DNA from: Fictibacillus terranigra
GTDB lineage: Bacteria > Bacillota > Bacilli > Bacillales > Fictibacillaceae
NCBI RefSeq assembly: GCF_030412265.1
Contig: NZ_JAUHLN010000001.1
Coordinates: 1,054,001 to 1,118,000, forward strand
Direction of reading: 5' to 3'
Length of the DNA: 64,000 bases
Within the stretch, counting starts at the first letter, position 1, and every line of letters begins with the position of its first letter. This document shows positions 42,520 to 52,410 of the stretch, piece after piece. The position numbers and the translations under genes were made by a program. Under the pieces are notes generated by a model. The model was given only the letters and a program-made list of their open reading frames with translations, was not told where the DNA came from and did no database searches.

Positions 42520-42538
42520 ACTGGTATAGACAACTAGT
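42520..42538. promoter_or_regulatory. NagR (DasR-type) dre operator before nagZ
   Basis: ACTGGTATAGACAACTAGT closely matches the dre operator bound by B. subtilis NagR/YvoA and DasR. An identical 19-mer lies before nagA at 46056. Location upstream of nagZ-namZ implies repression lifted by GlcNAc-derived metabolites. Confidence 0.85.
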
Positions 42539-42655
42539 CCCATAATCTTAAAAACCTTCTGGGCCTATTGCTTTGTTTTACTAGAAGTCCAAAGGAAACG
42601 ACAAATTCCTCCAGAAAGATGTATCGTTCATAAAACTAAAGGAGGATAAAATGCT

Positions 42656-44743
42656 ATGAAGAAAAGACTAGTATTTTTTTGTGCGATGGCCTGTATGCTC
42701 GTCGTGTCTTCGTTTCTTGGAGCAGTTCCAAAACAAGCAGCTGCTGCAAGCCGGCCCGATCAAAGTGACTTGATCATCTCCAGCAACATACCGCAGGCGA
42801 TTAAGGAGTTTAACGGTGGTCAAATCCAGCTTCATGCTTTGCATGTAAATAAAAAAGACGGCCATTTTACGGAAACTGAAGCCATGAGATGGTGGTCAAC
42901 GAATCCGCTGGTTGCCAAAGTAGACCGCAATGGACTTGTAACACTAAAGGGTCATAGCGGCAACACCCATATATTTGTAACAGACGGACGAAGGATCGAT
43001 CATACACATATCTCCGTAAAAAAACGTGAAGGCAACAAAACTGCGGTAATCCATAAGCAAAATGGAAAAAGGTATAACGTGATCCCAACCGCTGTCAAAC
43101 ACATGACGGTGGAAGAAAAAGTCGGCCAGATGCTAATGCCGGACTTTCGTACATTTAATGGTAAGAACGTAACGGAAGTAACACCGGAAATAAAAGCTCT
43201 AGTTAAAAAATATCATTTGGGCGGAGTGATCCTCTTCAGAGAAAATGTTGTAACGACGGACCAGACGGCAAAGCTGGTCGCTGACTATGAGGAAGCTGCA
43301 GAAAAGAACGGTCTGCTCATCTCCATTGACCAGGAAGGCGGTATCGTGACCCGCTTGCAAAGCGGAACTGATTTTCCAGGCAACATGGCTTTAGGTGCAG
43401 CACGCTCACCTGAGTTAGCTGAAAAGGTAGGGAAAGCGATTGGTGAAGAGCTGAACGCGCTTGGGATTAATTTTAACCTGGCACCTTCGCTTGACGTGAA
43501 TAACAATCAGGACAATCCGGTTATTGGCACTCGTTCCTTTGGAGAAGATCCTCAGCTTGTGTCAGATATGGGGACGGCATACATCAAAGGCTTGCAGTCG
43601 ACAAACACCGCAGGCGCAGCGAAACATTTCCCGGGGCATGGCGATACAGCGGTTGACTCCCATATTGGACTTCCAGAAGTGCCCTATGACCTTGAACGCT
43701 TGAAAAAAGTGGAGCTGTATCCGTTCCAAAAAGCGATGGATGCTGGAGTGGACGCAATCATGACTGCGCATGTCACCTTTCCAAAAGTTGACCCTTCCAC
43801 GGCTATTTCCAAAAAAGACGGGAGCACCATTGCGATCCCAGCCACACTTTCTCATAAGGTACTGACGGAGCTGATGAGGGACGATATGGGCTTTAAAGGC
43901 GTCATTACAACAGACGCGCTGAATATGCAGGCGATTTCTGACCACTTTGGGCCTGTCGACTCTGCCATACGCGCGGTGAAGGCGGGATCGGATATAGTGC
44001 TCATGCCTGTAGGCCTGGAAGCAGTGGCCAATGGATTGTATGACGCCGTGAAAAAAGGTGAAATCAGAGAGGAGCGATTGAATGAATCGGTTGAACGCCT
44101 ACTAACTCTTAAAGTAAAAAGATCCATCTTCAAACAAGAGCAGCCGAAAGACGTCAATAAACTCATCGAAAACGCCCAGAAGGTAGTTGGTTCACCAGCA
44201 CATAAGCAGCTGGAAAAGGAAGCCGCCAATAAATCCATTACTCTACTTAAAAATGATAAAGCTCTTCCGTTAAGTAAAGATGGGAATGGGCAAGTCGTTG
44301 TCATTGGCAACTCCTTTGTGGAAGACCTGGCTTCACAGGTGAAACGAGTTTATCCGAACAGTGTCATGATTAAATCGGCAGGACCATCCTTAACTGCTGA
44401 TCAGCTTCAAACAGTAAAATCGGCGAAAGCTGTAATCGTTGGTACCTACACATCGACCGTAGCCGGACGCGCTCCTGACAGTGCACAAATGAAGCTTGTT
44501 AACCAAGTGATCAATGAAAGCAGCTCGCCTGTCATCGGCATTGGCACCCGCAATCCGTATGACATTATCGCCTATCCAAACGCCGATGCCTACATTGCAC
44601 AGTACAATTTCAAAACGGCGAGCTTTGCCGCAAGTGCAGATACCATTTTTGGCCTAAACAACCCGACAGGAAAACTGCCAGTAACGATCTATAACAGCAA
44701 CAAGGAAGCACTGTATCCATATGGGCACGGACTATCTTATTAA
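42656..44743 (+). CDS. nagZ: Secreted beta-N-acetylglucosaminidase, GH3
   Basis: A 695-aa exported enzyme that removes terminal GlcNAc from peptidoglycan fragments. Signal peptide residues 1-30 (ending AAA-AS) are followed by a BIG2-type Ig-like domain (about 40-130). The GH3 barrel (about 145-510) has the NagZ loop KHFPGHGDTAVDSHIGLPEV with the catalytic His/Asp and the nucleophile Asp in GVITTDALNMQAI. The C-terminal alpha/beta GH3 domain covers about 520-695. It is paired with namZ 13 bp downstream, as in B. subtilis ybbD-ybbC. A dre operator is upstream. Confidence 0.93.
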   Translation: MKKRLVFFCAMACMLVVSSFLGAVPKQAAAASRPDQSDLIISSNIPQAIKEFNGGQIQLHALHVNKKDGHFTETEAMRWWSTNPLVAKVDRNGLVTLKGHSGNTHIFVTDGRRIDHTHISVKKREGNKTAVIHKQNGKRYNVIPTAVKHMTVEEKVGQMLMPDFRTFNGKNVTEVTPEIKALVKKYHLGGVILFRENVVTTDQTAKLVADYEEAAEKNGLLISIDQEGGIVTRLQSGTDFPGNMALGAARSPELAEKVGKAIGEELNALGINFNLAPSLDVNNNQDNPVIGTRSFGEDPQLVSDMGTAYIKGLQSTNTAGAAKHFPGHGDTAVDSHIGLPEVPYDLERLKKVELYPFQKAMDAGVDAIMTAHVTFPKVDPSTAISKKDGSTIAIPATLSHKVLTELMRDDMGFKGVITTDALNMQAISDHFGPVDSAIRAVKAGSDIVLMPVGLEAVANGLYDAVKKGEIREERLNESVERLLTLKVKRSIFKQEQPKDVNKLIENAQKVVGSPAHKQLEKEAANKSITLLKNDKALPLSKDGNGQVVVIGNSFVEDLASQVKRVYPNSVMIKSAGPSLTADQLQTVKSAKAVIVGTYTSTVAGRAPDSAQMKLVNQVINESSSPVIGIGTRNPYDIIAYPNADAYIAQYNFKTASFAASADTIFGLNNPTGKLPVTIYNSNKEALYPYGHGLSY

Positions 44744-44756
44744 GAGGTGAAATGAG

Positions 44757-46016
44757 ATGAAAAAATGGTTGAGTGCAGGGATGTTATTTGTTTTGATGAT
44801 CTCTTTGCTGTCATCGGCGTTGGCAAAGGATGATAATCATCATAAAAATTCACCGCGGAATTTTAAAACCGGTGTAGAAGTGCTGCTTCAAGACCAACAG
44901 GACCTTCTAAAAGGAAAGCGTGTCGGACTCATCACGAACCCGACAGGTGTCGATGGGAAGCTCAACAGTATCGTTGACGCGATGCACAACAACCCGAACT
45001 TTGAACTAAAAGCTTTATACGGTCCGGAACATGGGGTTCGGGGAAGTGAGCAGGCCGGCTCCTATGTGGATTTTTACATTGACAAGAAAACAGGGCTACC
45101 GGTATACAGCCTTTATGGGAAAACAAAAAAACCGACACCGGGGATGCTCAATGATATTGATGTACTTGTGTTTGATATTCAGGATGTCGGTACCCGTTTT
45201 TACACATACATCTATACGATGGCCTATGCGATGGAAGCAGCAAAAGAAAACAACATTGAGTTTGTGGTGCTTGACCGTCCGAATCCGCTCGGCGGCGAAG
45301 CAGTGGAAGGTCCTGTGCTTGAGCCTAAATATGCTACGTTCGTTGGCTTATATCCGATTCCACTTCGCCATGGGATGACGGTCGGTGAACTCGCGATGCT
45401 TTTCAACAAGGAGTTCAATATTAACGCTGATCTGAAGGTCGTAAAGATGAAAGGATGGCACCGCTGGAAGACGTATTACGAAACCCCTCTGCAGTGGGTG
45501 TTGCCTTCACCTAACATGCCTACCGTGGACACCGCATTCGTCTATCCGGGAGCAGGATTGATCGAAGGGACAAATGTATCAGAAGGAAGAGGAACGACGA
45601 GGCCGTTCGAAACGATCGGGGCACCGTTCATTGACGGAGACGTCCTGGCCCAAAAATTGAACGAGCTGAAGCTTCCGGGAGTGATGTTCCGGTCAAATTC
45701 ATTCACGCCAACGTTCTCAAAATTCGCAAATGTACTATCAAACGGTGTTCAAATTCATGTGACCGATTATGGTTCCTATCATTCTGTGGATACAGGGCTC
45801 GCGGTTGTAAAAACGATTCATGATCTGTACCCGAACGACTTTCAGTTCAGAGCCGAGAACAGCCAGAGTATTTCATATTTTGATAACCTGATCGGAAACG
45901 GCTGGGTACGGGAAGAAATCGAAAAAGGAACGTCTTTGCGAGAGATCAAAAAGAAGTGGATCCCTGAGCTTGAACAGTTCAAAAAGGTCAGAAAGCACTA
46001 CCTTCTTTATAAATAA
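44757..46016 (+). CDS. namZ: Secreted exo-N-acetylmuramidase NamZ, DUF1343
   Basis: A 419-aa exported protein with a signal peptide (MKKWLSAGMLFVLMISLLSSALA) and a DUF1343 domain (about residues 40-419). The family segments VGLITNPTGVDG, YGPEHGVRG, VFDIQDVGTRFYTYIYTM and LDRPNPLGG are present. The B. subtilis orthologue YbbC/NamZ cleaves terminal MurNAc from peptidoglycan chains. Together with NagZ it degrades wall fragments to GlcNAc and MurNAc, which the PTS genes further on import. Confidence 0.92.
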   Translation: MKKWLSAGMLFVLMISLLSSALAKDDNHHKNSPRNFKTGVEVLLQDQQDLLKGKRVGLITNPTGVDGKLNSIVDAMHNNPNFELKALYGPEHGVRGSEQAGSYVDFYIDKKTGLPVYSLYGKTKKPTPGMLNDIDVLVFDIQDVGTRFYTYIYTMAYAMEAAKENNIEFVVLDRPNPLGGEAVEGPVLEPKYATFVGLYPIPLRHGMTVGELAMLFNKEFNINADLKVVKMKGWHRWKTYYETPLQWVLPSPNMPTVDTAFVYPGAGLIEGTNVSEGRGTTRPFETIGAPFIDGDVLAQKLNELKLPGVMFRSNSFTPTFSKFANVLSNGVQIHVTDYGSYHSVDTGLAVVKTIHDLYPNDFQFRAENSQSISYFDNLIGNGWVREEIEKGTSLREIKKKWIPELEQFKKVRKHYLLYK

Positions 46017-46055
46017 GGTAATAAGACCTATCTTCTGAATAAACTGAATAGTTCG

Positions 46056-46074
46056 ACTGGTATAGACAACTAGT
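46056..46074. promoter_or_regulatory. NagR (DasR-type) dre operator before nagA
   Basis: ACTGGTATAGACAACTAGT is identical to the site at 42520. It is 49 bp before the nagA start. NagR itself is encoded in this operon, so the site implies autoregulation. Confidence 0.87.
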
Positions 46075-46123
46075 TATAAGCGTGGTACCCTGTGCATAGA
46101 GATAATAAGGATGGTGAGTGGAG

Positions 46124-47323
46124 ATGAAACCATTACTGATAACTGGAGGGACCATTTATACAGAGAGTGGTGAGCTGGAAAATGGGTACCTCATTATTAA
46201 TGGCCAGCAAATAGCAGAGGTGGGTAAAGGAGCTGATGCGTTTAATCGAGAAGATTATGATGTACATGTGCTGCCCGCCAAGTGGTCTGTTGTTCCTGGC
46301 ATGATTGATCTGCACATTCATGGTGCCGCCGGAGCAGATGTGATGGATGGGACAGTGGAGGCTTTAAAGACGATGGCAGTCACTCTTCCTCAGGAAGGAA
46401 CAACGAGCTTTCTTGCAACGACGATGACGCAGGGCGAAGAGGAGATTGAAAGTGCATTGCAAAACGTCAGGGAGTATATGGGAGAAAACAATCCTCCTGG
46501 GGAGGCGGAGATTATCGGCCTTCATTTGGAAGGTCCGTTTATTTCCCCGAAGCGGGCAGGAGCCCAGCCTTTGGACCATATTAAAAACCCGGACGTCGAG
46601 CTTTTCCAGAAATGGCAGGAGCTTTCCGGCAATGCTATTAAACTCGTAACCTTGGCACCTGAAGAACCCGGTGGATATGAACTGTCTTCCTATTTAAAAG
46701 AAACCGGAGTAGTCGCATCGATTGGCCATTCTGACGCGTTGTATGAGGAAGTTGTGAAGGGCATTGATTCTGGTGTTACACATGCGACTCATCTGTATAA
46801 CGGGATGAGAGGCCTGCACCACCGGGAACCCGGAGTGGCAGGAGCTGTTCTGCTGCATGATGAGATCACAACTGAAATCATAGTGGACGGCATCCATTCC
46901 CGTCCGGAGATGGTCAAGTTCGCTTACCGCAACAAAGGGAGTGAGCGGGTTGTTCTCATTACCGATTCAATGCGGGCAAAGTGTATGGGCAATGGCTTTT
47001 ATACGCTCGGAGGACAGGGTGTAACGGTCAATGGAAATGAAGCGACACTGGCAGACGGTACGCTGGCCGGCAGCATTTTAAAGATGAAAGATGCCGCCCG
47101 GAACATGAGAGAGTTTACCGGATGCTCAACGGAAGACATCATACAGATGACCGCCGTCAACCAGGCGAAGGAGCTCGGTGTTTTTGAACGCAAGGGGAGT
47201 TTGTCAGCGGGCAAGGATGCCGATGTTGTCGTGCTGAACGAGGAAAAAGAAGTTATGTATGCCTTCTGCCGTGGAAAACTTTCATATCAGCAGAAGGAGG
47301 GCGAAAACCGTGAAAATAATTGA
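46124..47323 (+). CDS. nagA: N-acetylglucosamine-6-phosphate deacetylase
   Basis: A 399-aa cytoplasmic amidohydrolase that converts GlcNAc-6-P to glucosamine-6-P. HIHGAAGADVMDG is the first metal motif, HLEGPFISPKRAGAQP carries the metal Glu, IGHSDA and HLYNGMRGLHHREPG are substrate and metal segments, and the catalytic Asp is in VLITDSMRA. I use ATG 46124, with GGTGAG upstream, in preference to GTG 46118. It overlaps nagB by 14 bp. Confidence 0.93.
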   Translation: MKPLLITGGTIYTESGELENGYLIINGQQIAEVGKGADAFNREDYDVHVLPAKWSVVPGMIDLHIHGAAGADVMDGTVEALKTMAVTLPQEGTTSFLATTMTQGEEEIESALQNVREYMGENNPPGEAEIIGLHLEGPFISPKRAGAQPLDHIKNPDVELFQKWQELSGNAIKLVTLAPEEPGGYELSSYLKETGVVASIGHSDALYEEVVKGIDSGVTHATHLYNGMRGLHHREPGVAGAVLLHDEITTEIIVDGIHSRPEMVKFAYRNKGSERVVLITDSMRAKCMGNGFYTLGGQGVTVNGNEATLADGTLAGSILKMKDAARNMREFTGCSTEDIIQMTAVNQAKELGVFERKGSLSAGKDADVVVLNEEKEVMYAFCRGKLSYQQKEGENRENN

Positions 47324-48050
47324 AGTTGCGGATTACAAGGAAATGAGCAGGGTTAGCGCACAGATCATTCTGGAGAAGATCAAGAGTCAGGAACACGTCA
47401 CACTGGGGCTTGCGACAGGAGGCACACCGCTAGGCACGTACAAGGAACTCGTTAAGGATCATGAAGAGAACGGAACGAGGTATGACCATGTTCACACGTA
47501 CAACCTTGATGAATATGTGGGACTGGCGTCAAGCGATCCGGAGAGTTATCACGCGTACATGTGCGAGCATCTTTTTCACCCGGTCCATATCCCCCTCGAT
47601 CAAACGAATATTCCGAACGGAGCAGCAGAAGAACTCCTTCAGGAATGTATGCGTTATGACACACTGATCGAGAACATTGGAGGCGTGGATTTGCAGCTGC
47701 TCGGTATCGGCCAGAACGGGCACATCGGGTTTAATGAACCGGGAACGCCCTTTTCATCCAAAACCCACATCGTCGACTTAACGCCATCAACACTTGAGGC
47801 GAATGCAGAGTATTTTGCCGACCGTTGTAAACAGCCGACACGAGCACTGACGATGGGGATTTCTACTATTCTGCAAAGCAAGGAAATCCTTCTTCTCGCT
47901 TCAGGAGAAAAGAAACAGGAGGCCCTGTTCCATCTTTTGCGTGGAGAGGTTACCGAGGCCGTACCGGCATCGGCTTTGAAAATGCATGACCGAGTAACGA
48001 TTATTGCAGATTCACAAGCACTAAAACTGGTGAACTCGTTAGGGAAGTGA
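47310..48050 (+). CDS. nagB: Glucosamine-6-phosphate deaminase
   Basis: A 246-aa enzyme that turns glucosamine-6-P into fructose-6-P and ammonia. LGLATGGTPLGTYKELV is the phosphate loop, HTYNLDEYVGL carries the catalytic Asp, and LLGIGQNGHIGFNEPGTPF the catalytic Glu/His. The GTG at 47310 is chosen since AGGAGGG lies 8 nt before it and MKIIEVADY is the typical N-terminus. The longer frame from 47259 runs back into nagA. Confidence 0.93.
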   Translation: MKIIEVADYKEMSRVSAQIILEKIKSQEHVTLGLATGGTPLGTYKELVKDHEENGTRYDHVHTYNLDEYVGLASSDPESYHAYMCEHLFHPVHIPLDQTNIPNGAAEELLQECMRYDTLIENIGGVDLQLLGIGQNGHIGFNEPGTPFSSKTHIVDLTPSTLEANAEYFADRCKQPTRALTMGISTILQSKEILLLASGEKKQEALFHLLRGEVTEAVPASALKMHDRVTIIADSQALKLVNSLGK

Positions 48051-48058
48051 AAACAGAC

Positions 48059-48784
48059 ATGATTGATAAGTACTCACCTCTGCCGATCTATTATCAAATT
48101 GAAGAAGCGATTAAAGGACGGATTGAAAAAGGGGAACTTCTGGAAGGGGAGATGATTCCTTCTGAACGGGAGTACGCTGAAGCGTATGAAATCAGCAGGA
48201 TGACCGTCAGGCAGGCTATTACGAACCTTGTCAATGATGGTTACCTGACCCGCCGAAAAGGCAAGGGAACCTTTGTCGCCAACAAAAAGATTGAGCAAAA
48301 GCTGGTCGGACTGACGAGCTTCACAGAAGATATGAAGGCAAGAGGCCTTTCACCTTCCATTAAACTATTGGATTATAAGCTGAGTGAAGCCCAGGGAAAG
48401 ACAGCTTCAGGTTTAGGGATTCCCTCTGGAGCAACGGTTATTGAGTTTCAGCGGGTACGGCTGGCGGATCAAATTCCCATGGCTCTCGAAACCACGTTTC
48501 TGTCGGCTGATTTAGTCAGGGGGTTGAACGAAAAGATCGTACAAGGGTCGCTCTATCAATACGTAGAGGAAGAGCTTGGCCTGAGCATCGATTATGCGAC
48601 ACAGGAGCTTGAAGCCTCCGTCGCCCGCGAAACAGAAAGCGAGATTCTTGGGATCGCGAAAGGATCACCGGTTTTACTTATTCGAAGATATACCTACCTG
48701 ACGGACGGGCGTCCATTGGAACTCGTGCAGTCGATTTACCGAGGGGACCGTTATAAATTCACCATCGATATGCAGCGGGGATGA
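48059..48784 (+). CDS. nagR: GntR/HutC-family repressor of amino-sugar genes
   Basis: A 241-aa repressor similar to B. subtilis NagR (YvoA). The N-terminal winged helix-turn-helix (residues 5-75; PSEREYAEAYEISRMTVRQA and GKGTFVANK) is followed by a UTRA effector domain (90-240; LVGLTSFTEDMKARGLSPSI, YRGDRYKF). NagR binds dre sites and releases them when GlcN-6-P or GlcNAc-6-P is bound. The two dre sites of this window are the natural targets. A GTG four codons earlier overlaps the nagB stop. Confidence 0.92.
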   Translation: MIDKYSPLPIYYQIEEAIKGRIEKGELLEGEMIPSEREYAEAYEISRMTVRQAITNLVNDGYLTRRKGKGTFVANKKIEQKLVGLTSFTEDMKARGLSPSIKLLDYKLSEAQGKTASGLGIPSGATVIEFQRVRLADQIPMALETTFLSADLVRGLNEKIVQGSLYQYVEEELGLSIDYATQELEASVARETESEILGIAKGSPVLLIRRYTYLTDGRPLELVQSIYRGDRYKFTIDMQRG

Positions 48785-48798
48785 TGTAAGCGTTTTTT
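48784..48798. promoter_or_regulatory. Candidate CcpA cre site before murP
   Basis: ATGTAAGCGTTTTTT matches 14 of 15 positions of the cre consensus WTGWAARCGYWWWCW. It overlaps the nagR stop codon and lies at the left end of the structured element before murP. Confidence 0.5.
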
Positions 48799-49003
48799 TT
48801 GAATTTGAGCTCGCTTAGAAGTGATGTTTAGCTCCAACGTCCAATGCTGAAAACGGTGAAGCTTGTTTTTGGCTTAGGTCCTCGATAGATGAAAAATAAG
48901 ATCTTCTTTTCATCTTTAGTCGCTTCACTCTTACCCTTCAACACATAAGGCGTGTTGCTGTGTAAGAGGTCCAGCGCTTGTAGGACCTTAACGGAACGCT
49001 TAC
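48786..49003. repeat. Structured 218-bp intergenic element with inverted ends
   Basis: GTAAGCGTT (48786-48794) and AACGCTTAC (48995-49003) are exact inverted ends. Inside are a hairpin with a central AGATCT (48888-48914) and words such as TAGCTCCAACGTCC, GTCGCTTCACTC and GGTCCAGCGCTTG. These resemble the decayed interior of a repeat family I recall from Bacillaceae intergenic regions. No coding frame was found, so the nagR-murP gap holds this element and the murP promoter. The family match is from memory and unverified. Confidence 0.5.
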
Positions 49004-49027
49004 GCTTTTCTTATAAGGGGGATGACC

Positions 49028-50395
49028 ATGAAAAAAGAACAATTAATGGCGCAGCAGATTACTGAGAAGCTGGGCGGCGCCGAGAACATTCAAAACTTAA
49101 CGTACTGTATGACAAGGCTTCGTGTGACGCCGAAGGATGAATCCAAGGTGGATAGAGCGGGAATCAAGGAGATCGATGGTGTGATGGGTGTTGTCGGGGA
49201 TGAAACCCTGCAGATCATAGTCGGTCCTGGAACAGTCAACCGTGTCGCCGATGAGATGTCCAGAAAAACAGGGCTTCAAGTATCTGCGCTGGACGCCGAT
49301 GGAGACGATGACCTTGCGAAAACAACGAAGGAAGAGATTAACCGGAAGAACGCTACACCGTTTAAGCTGTTTCTGAGAAAAATCGCCAGCATCTTTATTC
49401 CGTTAATCCCGGCTATTGTCGGTTCAGGATTGATCGCCGGCATTACGAATGTTCTGGTCCGAAGCGGTGTACCTAAGAACGTACCGTTAATGCAGATGCT
49501 CGATATGATCGGCTGGGGACTATTTGGTTACCTTGCGATCTTCGTCGGGATCAATACCGCAAAAGAATTTGGCGGAACACCAGCACTTGGAGGCGCTGCC
49601 GGAATCATGCTGATCAACCCGGCGCTTGCCAACATCACATTGTTCGGCGAAAAGCTGTTGCCAGGGCGGGGCGGTCTGATCGGTGTCATGCTTGCTGCTG
49701 CCTTTATTGCCTGGAGTGAAAAACGAATCCGCCGTTTCGTGCCAGCTGCTGTTGATATTATTGTAACTCCTACTTTAGCTTTGCTGGCTACGGGAATTGC
49801 CACGCTGTTTGTTCTTCAGCCTGTTGGCGGCTTCATCTCCGATCTCATAACAAAAGGTTTATTAAATCTTCTTGACATTGGCGGAATTTTTGCCGGACTC
49901 GTACTTGCAGGCACTTTTCTGCCACTTGTTGTTACCGGTCTGCACCAGGGCTTGACTCCTGTTCATATGGAACTATTAAACTCAATTAAAGTGGATCCCT
50001 TGCTTCCAATTCTCGCGATGGGTGGAGCCGGGCAAGTCGGTGCAGCCTTTGCGATCTATTTTAAAACCAAAAATGCCAAGCTTAAGCGAGTCATCAAAGG
50101 CGGTCTGCCGGTTGGTATCCTTGGAATCGGGGAGCCATTGATCTTTGGTGTAACTCTTCCGCTCGGACGTCCGTTTCTTACAGCATGTCTAGGGGCAGCC
50201 GTTGGAGGAGCCTTCCAGGCCTTCTTTAAGATTGGTACGGTGGCGATTGGTGTTTCCGGACTTCCGTTGGCATTCTTGATAAAAAACACGAATCAGATCG
50301 TTCTTTATATCGTAGGACTTGTGATAGCGTATATTTTCGGCTTCATCTTTACCTGGCTGTTTGGCTACAAAGAGTCAATGGCGAAGAATATTTAA
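49028..50395 (+). CDS. murP: PTS N-acetylmuramic acid transporter EIIBC
   Basis: A 455-aa membrane permease of the glucose/sucrose PTS family, the length of B. subtilis MurP. The EIIB domain (residues 1-85) has its phosphorylated Cys in NLTYCMTRLRV. The EIIC domain (about 115-455) carries roughly ten helices and the GIGEPLIFGVTLPLG sugar-site loop. There is no EIIA domain, so it must borrow EIIA-Glc from another transporter. Imported MurNAc (or MurNAc-GlcNAc) becomes phosphorylated at C6. The ATG at 49028 has AAGGGGG at proper spacing. Specificity is inferred from its position before mupG and murQ. Confidence 0.9.
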   Translation: MKKEQLMAQQITEKLGGAENIQNLTYCMTRLRVTPKDESKVDRAGIKEIDGVMGVVGDETLQIIVGPGTVNRVADEMSRKTGLQVSALDADGDDDLAKTTKEEINRKNATPFKLFLRKIASIFIPLIPAIVGSGLIAGITNVLVRSGVPKNVPLMQMLDMIGWGLFGYLAIFVGINTAKEFGGTPALGGAAGIMLINPALANITLFGEKLLPGRGGLIGVMLAAAFIAWSEKRIRRFVPAAVDIIVTPTLALLATGIATLFVLQPVGGFISDLITKGLLNLLDIGGIFAGLVLAGTFLPLVVTGLHQGLTPVHMELLNSIKVDPLLPILAMGGAGQVGAAFAIYFKTKNAKLKRVIKGGLPVGILGIGEPLIFGVTLPLGRPFLTACLGAAVGGAFQAFFKIGTVAIGVSGLPLAFLIKNTNQIVLYIVGLVIAYIFGFIFTWLFGYKESMAKNI

Positions 50396-50420
50396 TCACT
50401 AAAAACTAGGGAGTGGCGGC

Positions 50421-51464
50421 ATGTTAGGAATTTCAGTCTATCTTGGAAACGATCCAGACCAGAACACGCGGTGGATCAAAAAAGCCGGCTCCTGCGGTTT
50501 TCAAAAAATCTTCACCTCGCTTCATATACCGGAGGAGGATGCCTCTCTTTTACGGGAGAGGCTGATCCATCTCGGGGAAGCAGCAGGGAAGGCCGGTATG
50601 GCCATCATGGCTGATGCGGGACCACGATCACTGAAAAACATTGGCGTCAGTATGGACTCACTCGGTCAGCTCCGTGAATGGAACATCAATGGCCTCCGTG
50701 CCGATTACGGATTCCCGGATCATGAAATCATCGCCTTATCACAGCGATTGAAGGTAGGCATTAACGCTAGTACTCTCGATGAAAAAAAGGTAAACACGTG
50801 GAACCGCAACGGACTGGTCATTCAAAATGTAGAAGCATGGCATAACTTTTATCCGCGCCAAAACACAGGAATCTCTTCGGCTTTCTTGTTGGAGAAAAAT
50901 AATTTTTTAAAATCACTGGGCCTGCAAACAGCAGCTTTTGTTCCCGGTGACAAGAAGCTGAGAGGACCTGTATATGAAGGTCTTCCCAGTCTTGAAAAAC
51001 ACCGGAAAGCCGATCCATTCCACGCGGCGGTCGAACTGTCCAGCCTACAGACAGATCACATTTTAATTGGGGATGTGGAAGCCAGTGACGTCACGCTCGA
51101 GCGCCTCTCTTCATGGAAGGACGGTATTTTGACGTTAAGGGCGGAATGGACAGAAGGAGAGGCTGTTTCTGTTATTCATACGAATCGGCAGGACACTGCC
51201 CGTGACGTGATACGCTCGGTGGAATCCAGGTCGTATGCGGCGAATAATGGAAAGAAAGTTACAGCGCAGGATCCGCCATTGCCCCGGCCGGTCGGGACGA
51301 TCACGATCGATAATGAAAAATACGGGAGATACGCTGGAGAGCTCCAGATTACAAAAACGGATCTGCCTGCAGATGAACGGGTAAATGTCATCGGCCGGGT
51401 AAAGGATGAAGATTTGAAGCTGCTTCCTTATATCGGACCGGGACAAAAATTTTTAGTGCAATGA
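50421..51464 (+). CDS. mupG: 6-phospho-N-acetylmuramidase MupG, DUF871
   Basis: A 347-aa cytoplasmic protein of the DUF871 family. The N-terminal TIM barrel (about residues 1-235) has [27 protein letters not shown] and [17 protein letters not shown]. The C-terminal cyclophilin-like domain ends in [13 protein letters not shown]. In Staphylococcus aureus MupG hydrolyses MurNAc-6-P-GlcNAc to MurNAc-6-P and GlcNAc, and is encoded with murQ and murP as here. Its presence implies that the PTS also imports the disaccharide. Confidence 0.9.
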   Translation: MLGISVYLGNDPDQNTRWIKKAGSCGFQKIFTSLHIPEEDASLLRERLIHLGEAAGKAGMAIMADAGPRSLKNIGVSMDSLGQLREWNINGLRADYGFPDHEIIALSQRLKVGINASTLDEKKVNTWNRNGLVIQNVEAWHNFYPRQNTGISSAFLLEKNNFLKSLGLQTAAFVPGDKKLRGPVYEGLPSLEKHRKADPFHAAVELSSLQTDHILIGDVEASDVTLERLSSWKDGILTLRAEWTEGEAVSVIHTNRQDTARDVIRSVESRSYAANNGKKVTAQDPPLPRPVGTITIDNEKYGRYAGELQITKTDLPADERVNVIGRVKDEDLKLLPYIGPGQKFLVQ

Positions 51465-51475
51465 AAGGGATTTTC

Positions 51476-52387
51476 ATGAAAATCAATCATCTAGCAACTG
51501 AGAAAAGAAATAAGGCCACATTGGATATTGACGAATGTTCGAGCCTTGAAGTGGTGCAAAAAATCAATAAAGAGGATCAAATGGTACCGTCAGCAATCCA
51601 AAAGGTGCTCCCTGAGATCGCAGCTGTCGTGGACCAGGTCATTGCTGCATTCCGTAAAGGAGGAAGGCTCATCTATACGGGTGCAGGAACTAGCGGAAGA
51701 CTCGGGATCCTGGACGCTTCCGAATGTCCTCCGACCTATGGAACGCCGGCAGAGATGGTCATCGGTATTATTGCAGGAGGCGACCGAGCCATTCACACTG
51801 CAGTTGAAGGTGCAGAGGATGACAAAGAAGCGGGAAGAAATGATTTGAAGAAACTTGATCTCACCAAGGACGATGTCGTCGTTGCGATTGCAGCCAGCGG
51901 AAGGACTCCTTATGCGATTGGTGCACTGGAGTATGCCAATGAGATCGGGGCGGTGAGTGCCGCGCTCGTTTGCTCACCTGATTCTGAAATGAGTGAGGTG
52001 GCACAATACACGATTGCTGCGGTCGTTGGTCCGGAGGTGGTCACTGGATCTACACGCATGAAAGCAGGCACTGCGCAAAAACTCGTTCTTAACATGATCA
52101 GCACCGCATCCATGATCGGCATCGGAAAGGTATACAGTAATTTGATGGTCGATGTACAGCCGTCCAACAAAAAGCTGGTTCAGCGCGCGAGGAACATCGT
52201 TGTGGAAGCGACGGGCTGTTCACCTGAAGAGGCAGAACGTGCGCTTTCGGATCATAATGGTTACGCGAAAGGAGCAATTCTGCAGCTGTTGACCGGGCTT
52301 TCCCCGAGTGATACAAGAGCACTTTTGGAAACGCATAACGGCATGCTCAAACAGGCGCTCAAAGCAAATGGAAGGGATAACAACTAA
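51476..52387 (+). CDS. murQ: N-acetylmuramic acid 6-phosphate etherase
   Basis: A 303-aa SIS-domain lyase that splits MurNAc-6-P into GlcNAc-6-P and D-lactate. The start [15 protein letters not shown] and the segments [20 protein letters not shown] and [20 protein letters not shown] are hallmarks of MurQ. The catalytic Glu lies in [17 protein letters not shown] precedes ATG 51476. Its product feeds NagA in the same cluster. Confidence 0.94.
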   Translation: MKINHLATEKRNKATLDIDECSSLEVVQKINKEDQMVPSAIQKVLPEIAAVVDQVIAAFRKGGRLIYTGAGTSGRLGILDASECPPTYGTPAEMVIGIIAGGDRAIHTAVEGAEDDKEAGRNDLKKLDLTKDDVVVAIAASGRTPYAIGALEYANEIGAVSAALVCSPDSEMSEVAQYTIAAVVGPEVVTGSTRMKAGTAQKLVLNMISTASMIGIGKVYSNLMVDVQPSNKKLVQRARNIVVEATGCSPEEAERALSDHNGYAKGAILQLLTGLSPSDTRALLETHNGMLKQALKANGRDNN

Positions 52388-52410
52388 TCTAAAAATAGGG
52401 GGGACCTACA

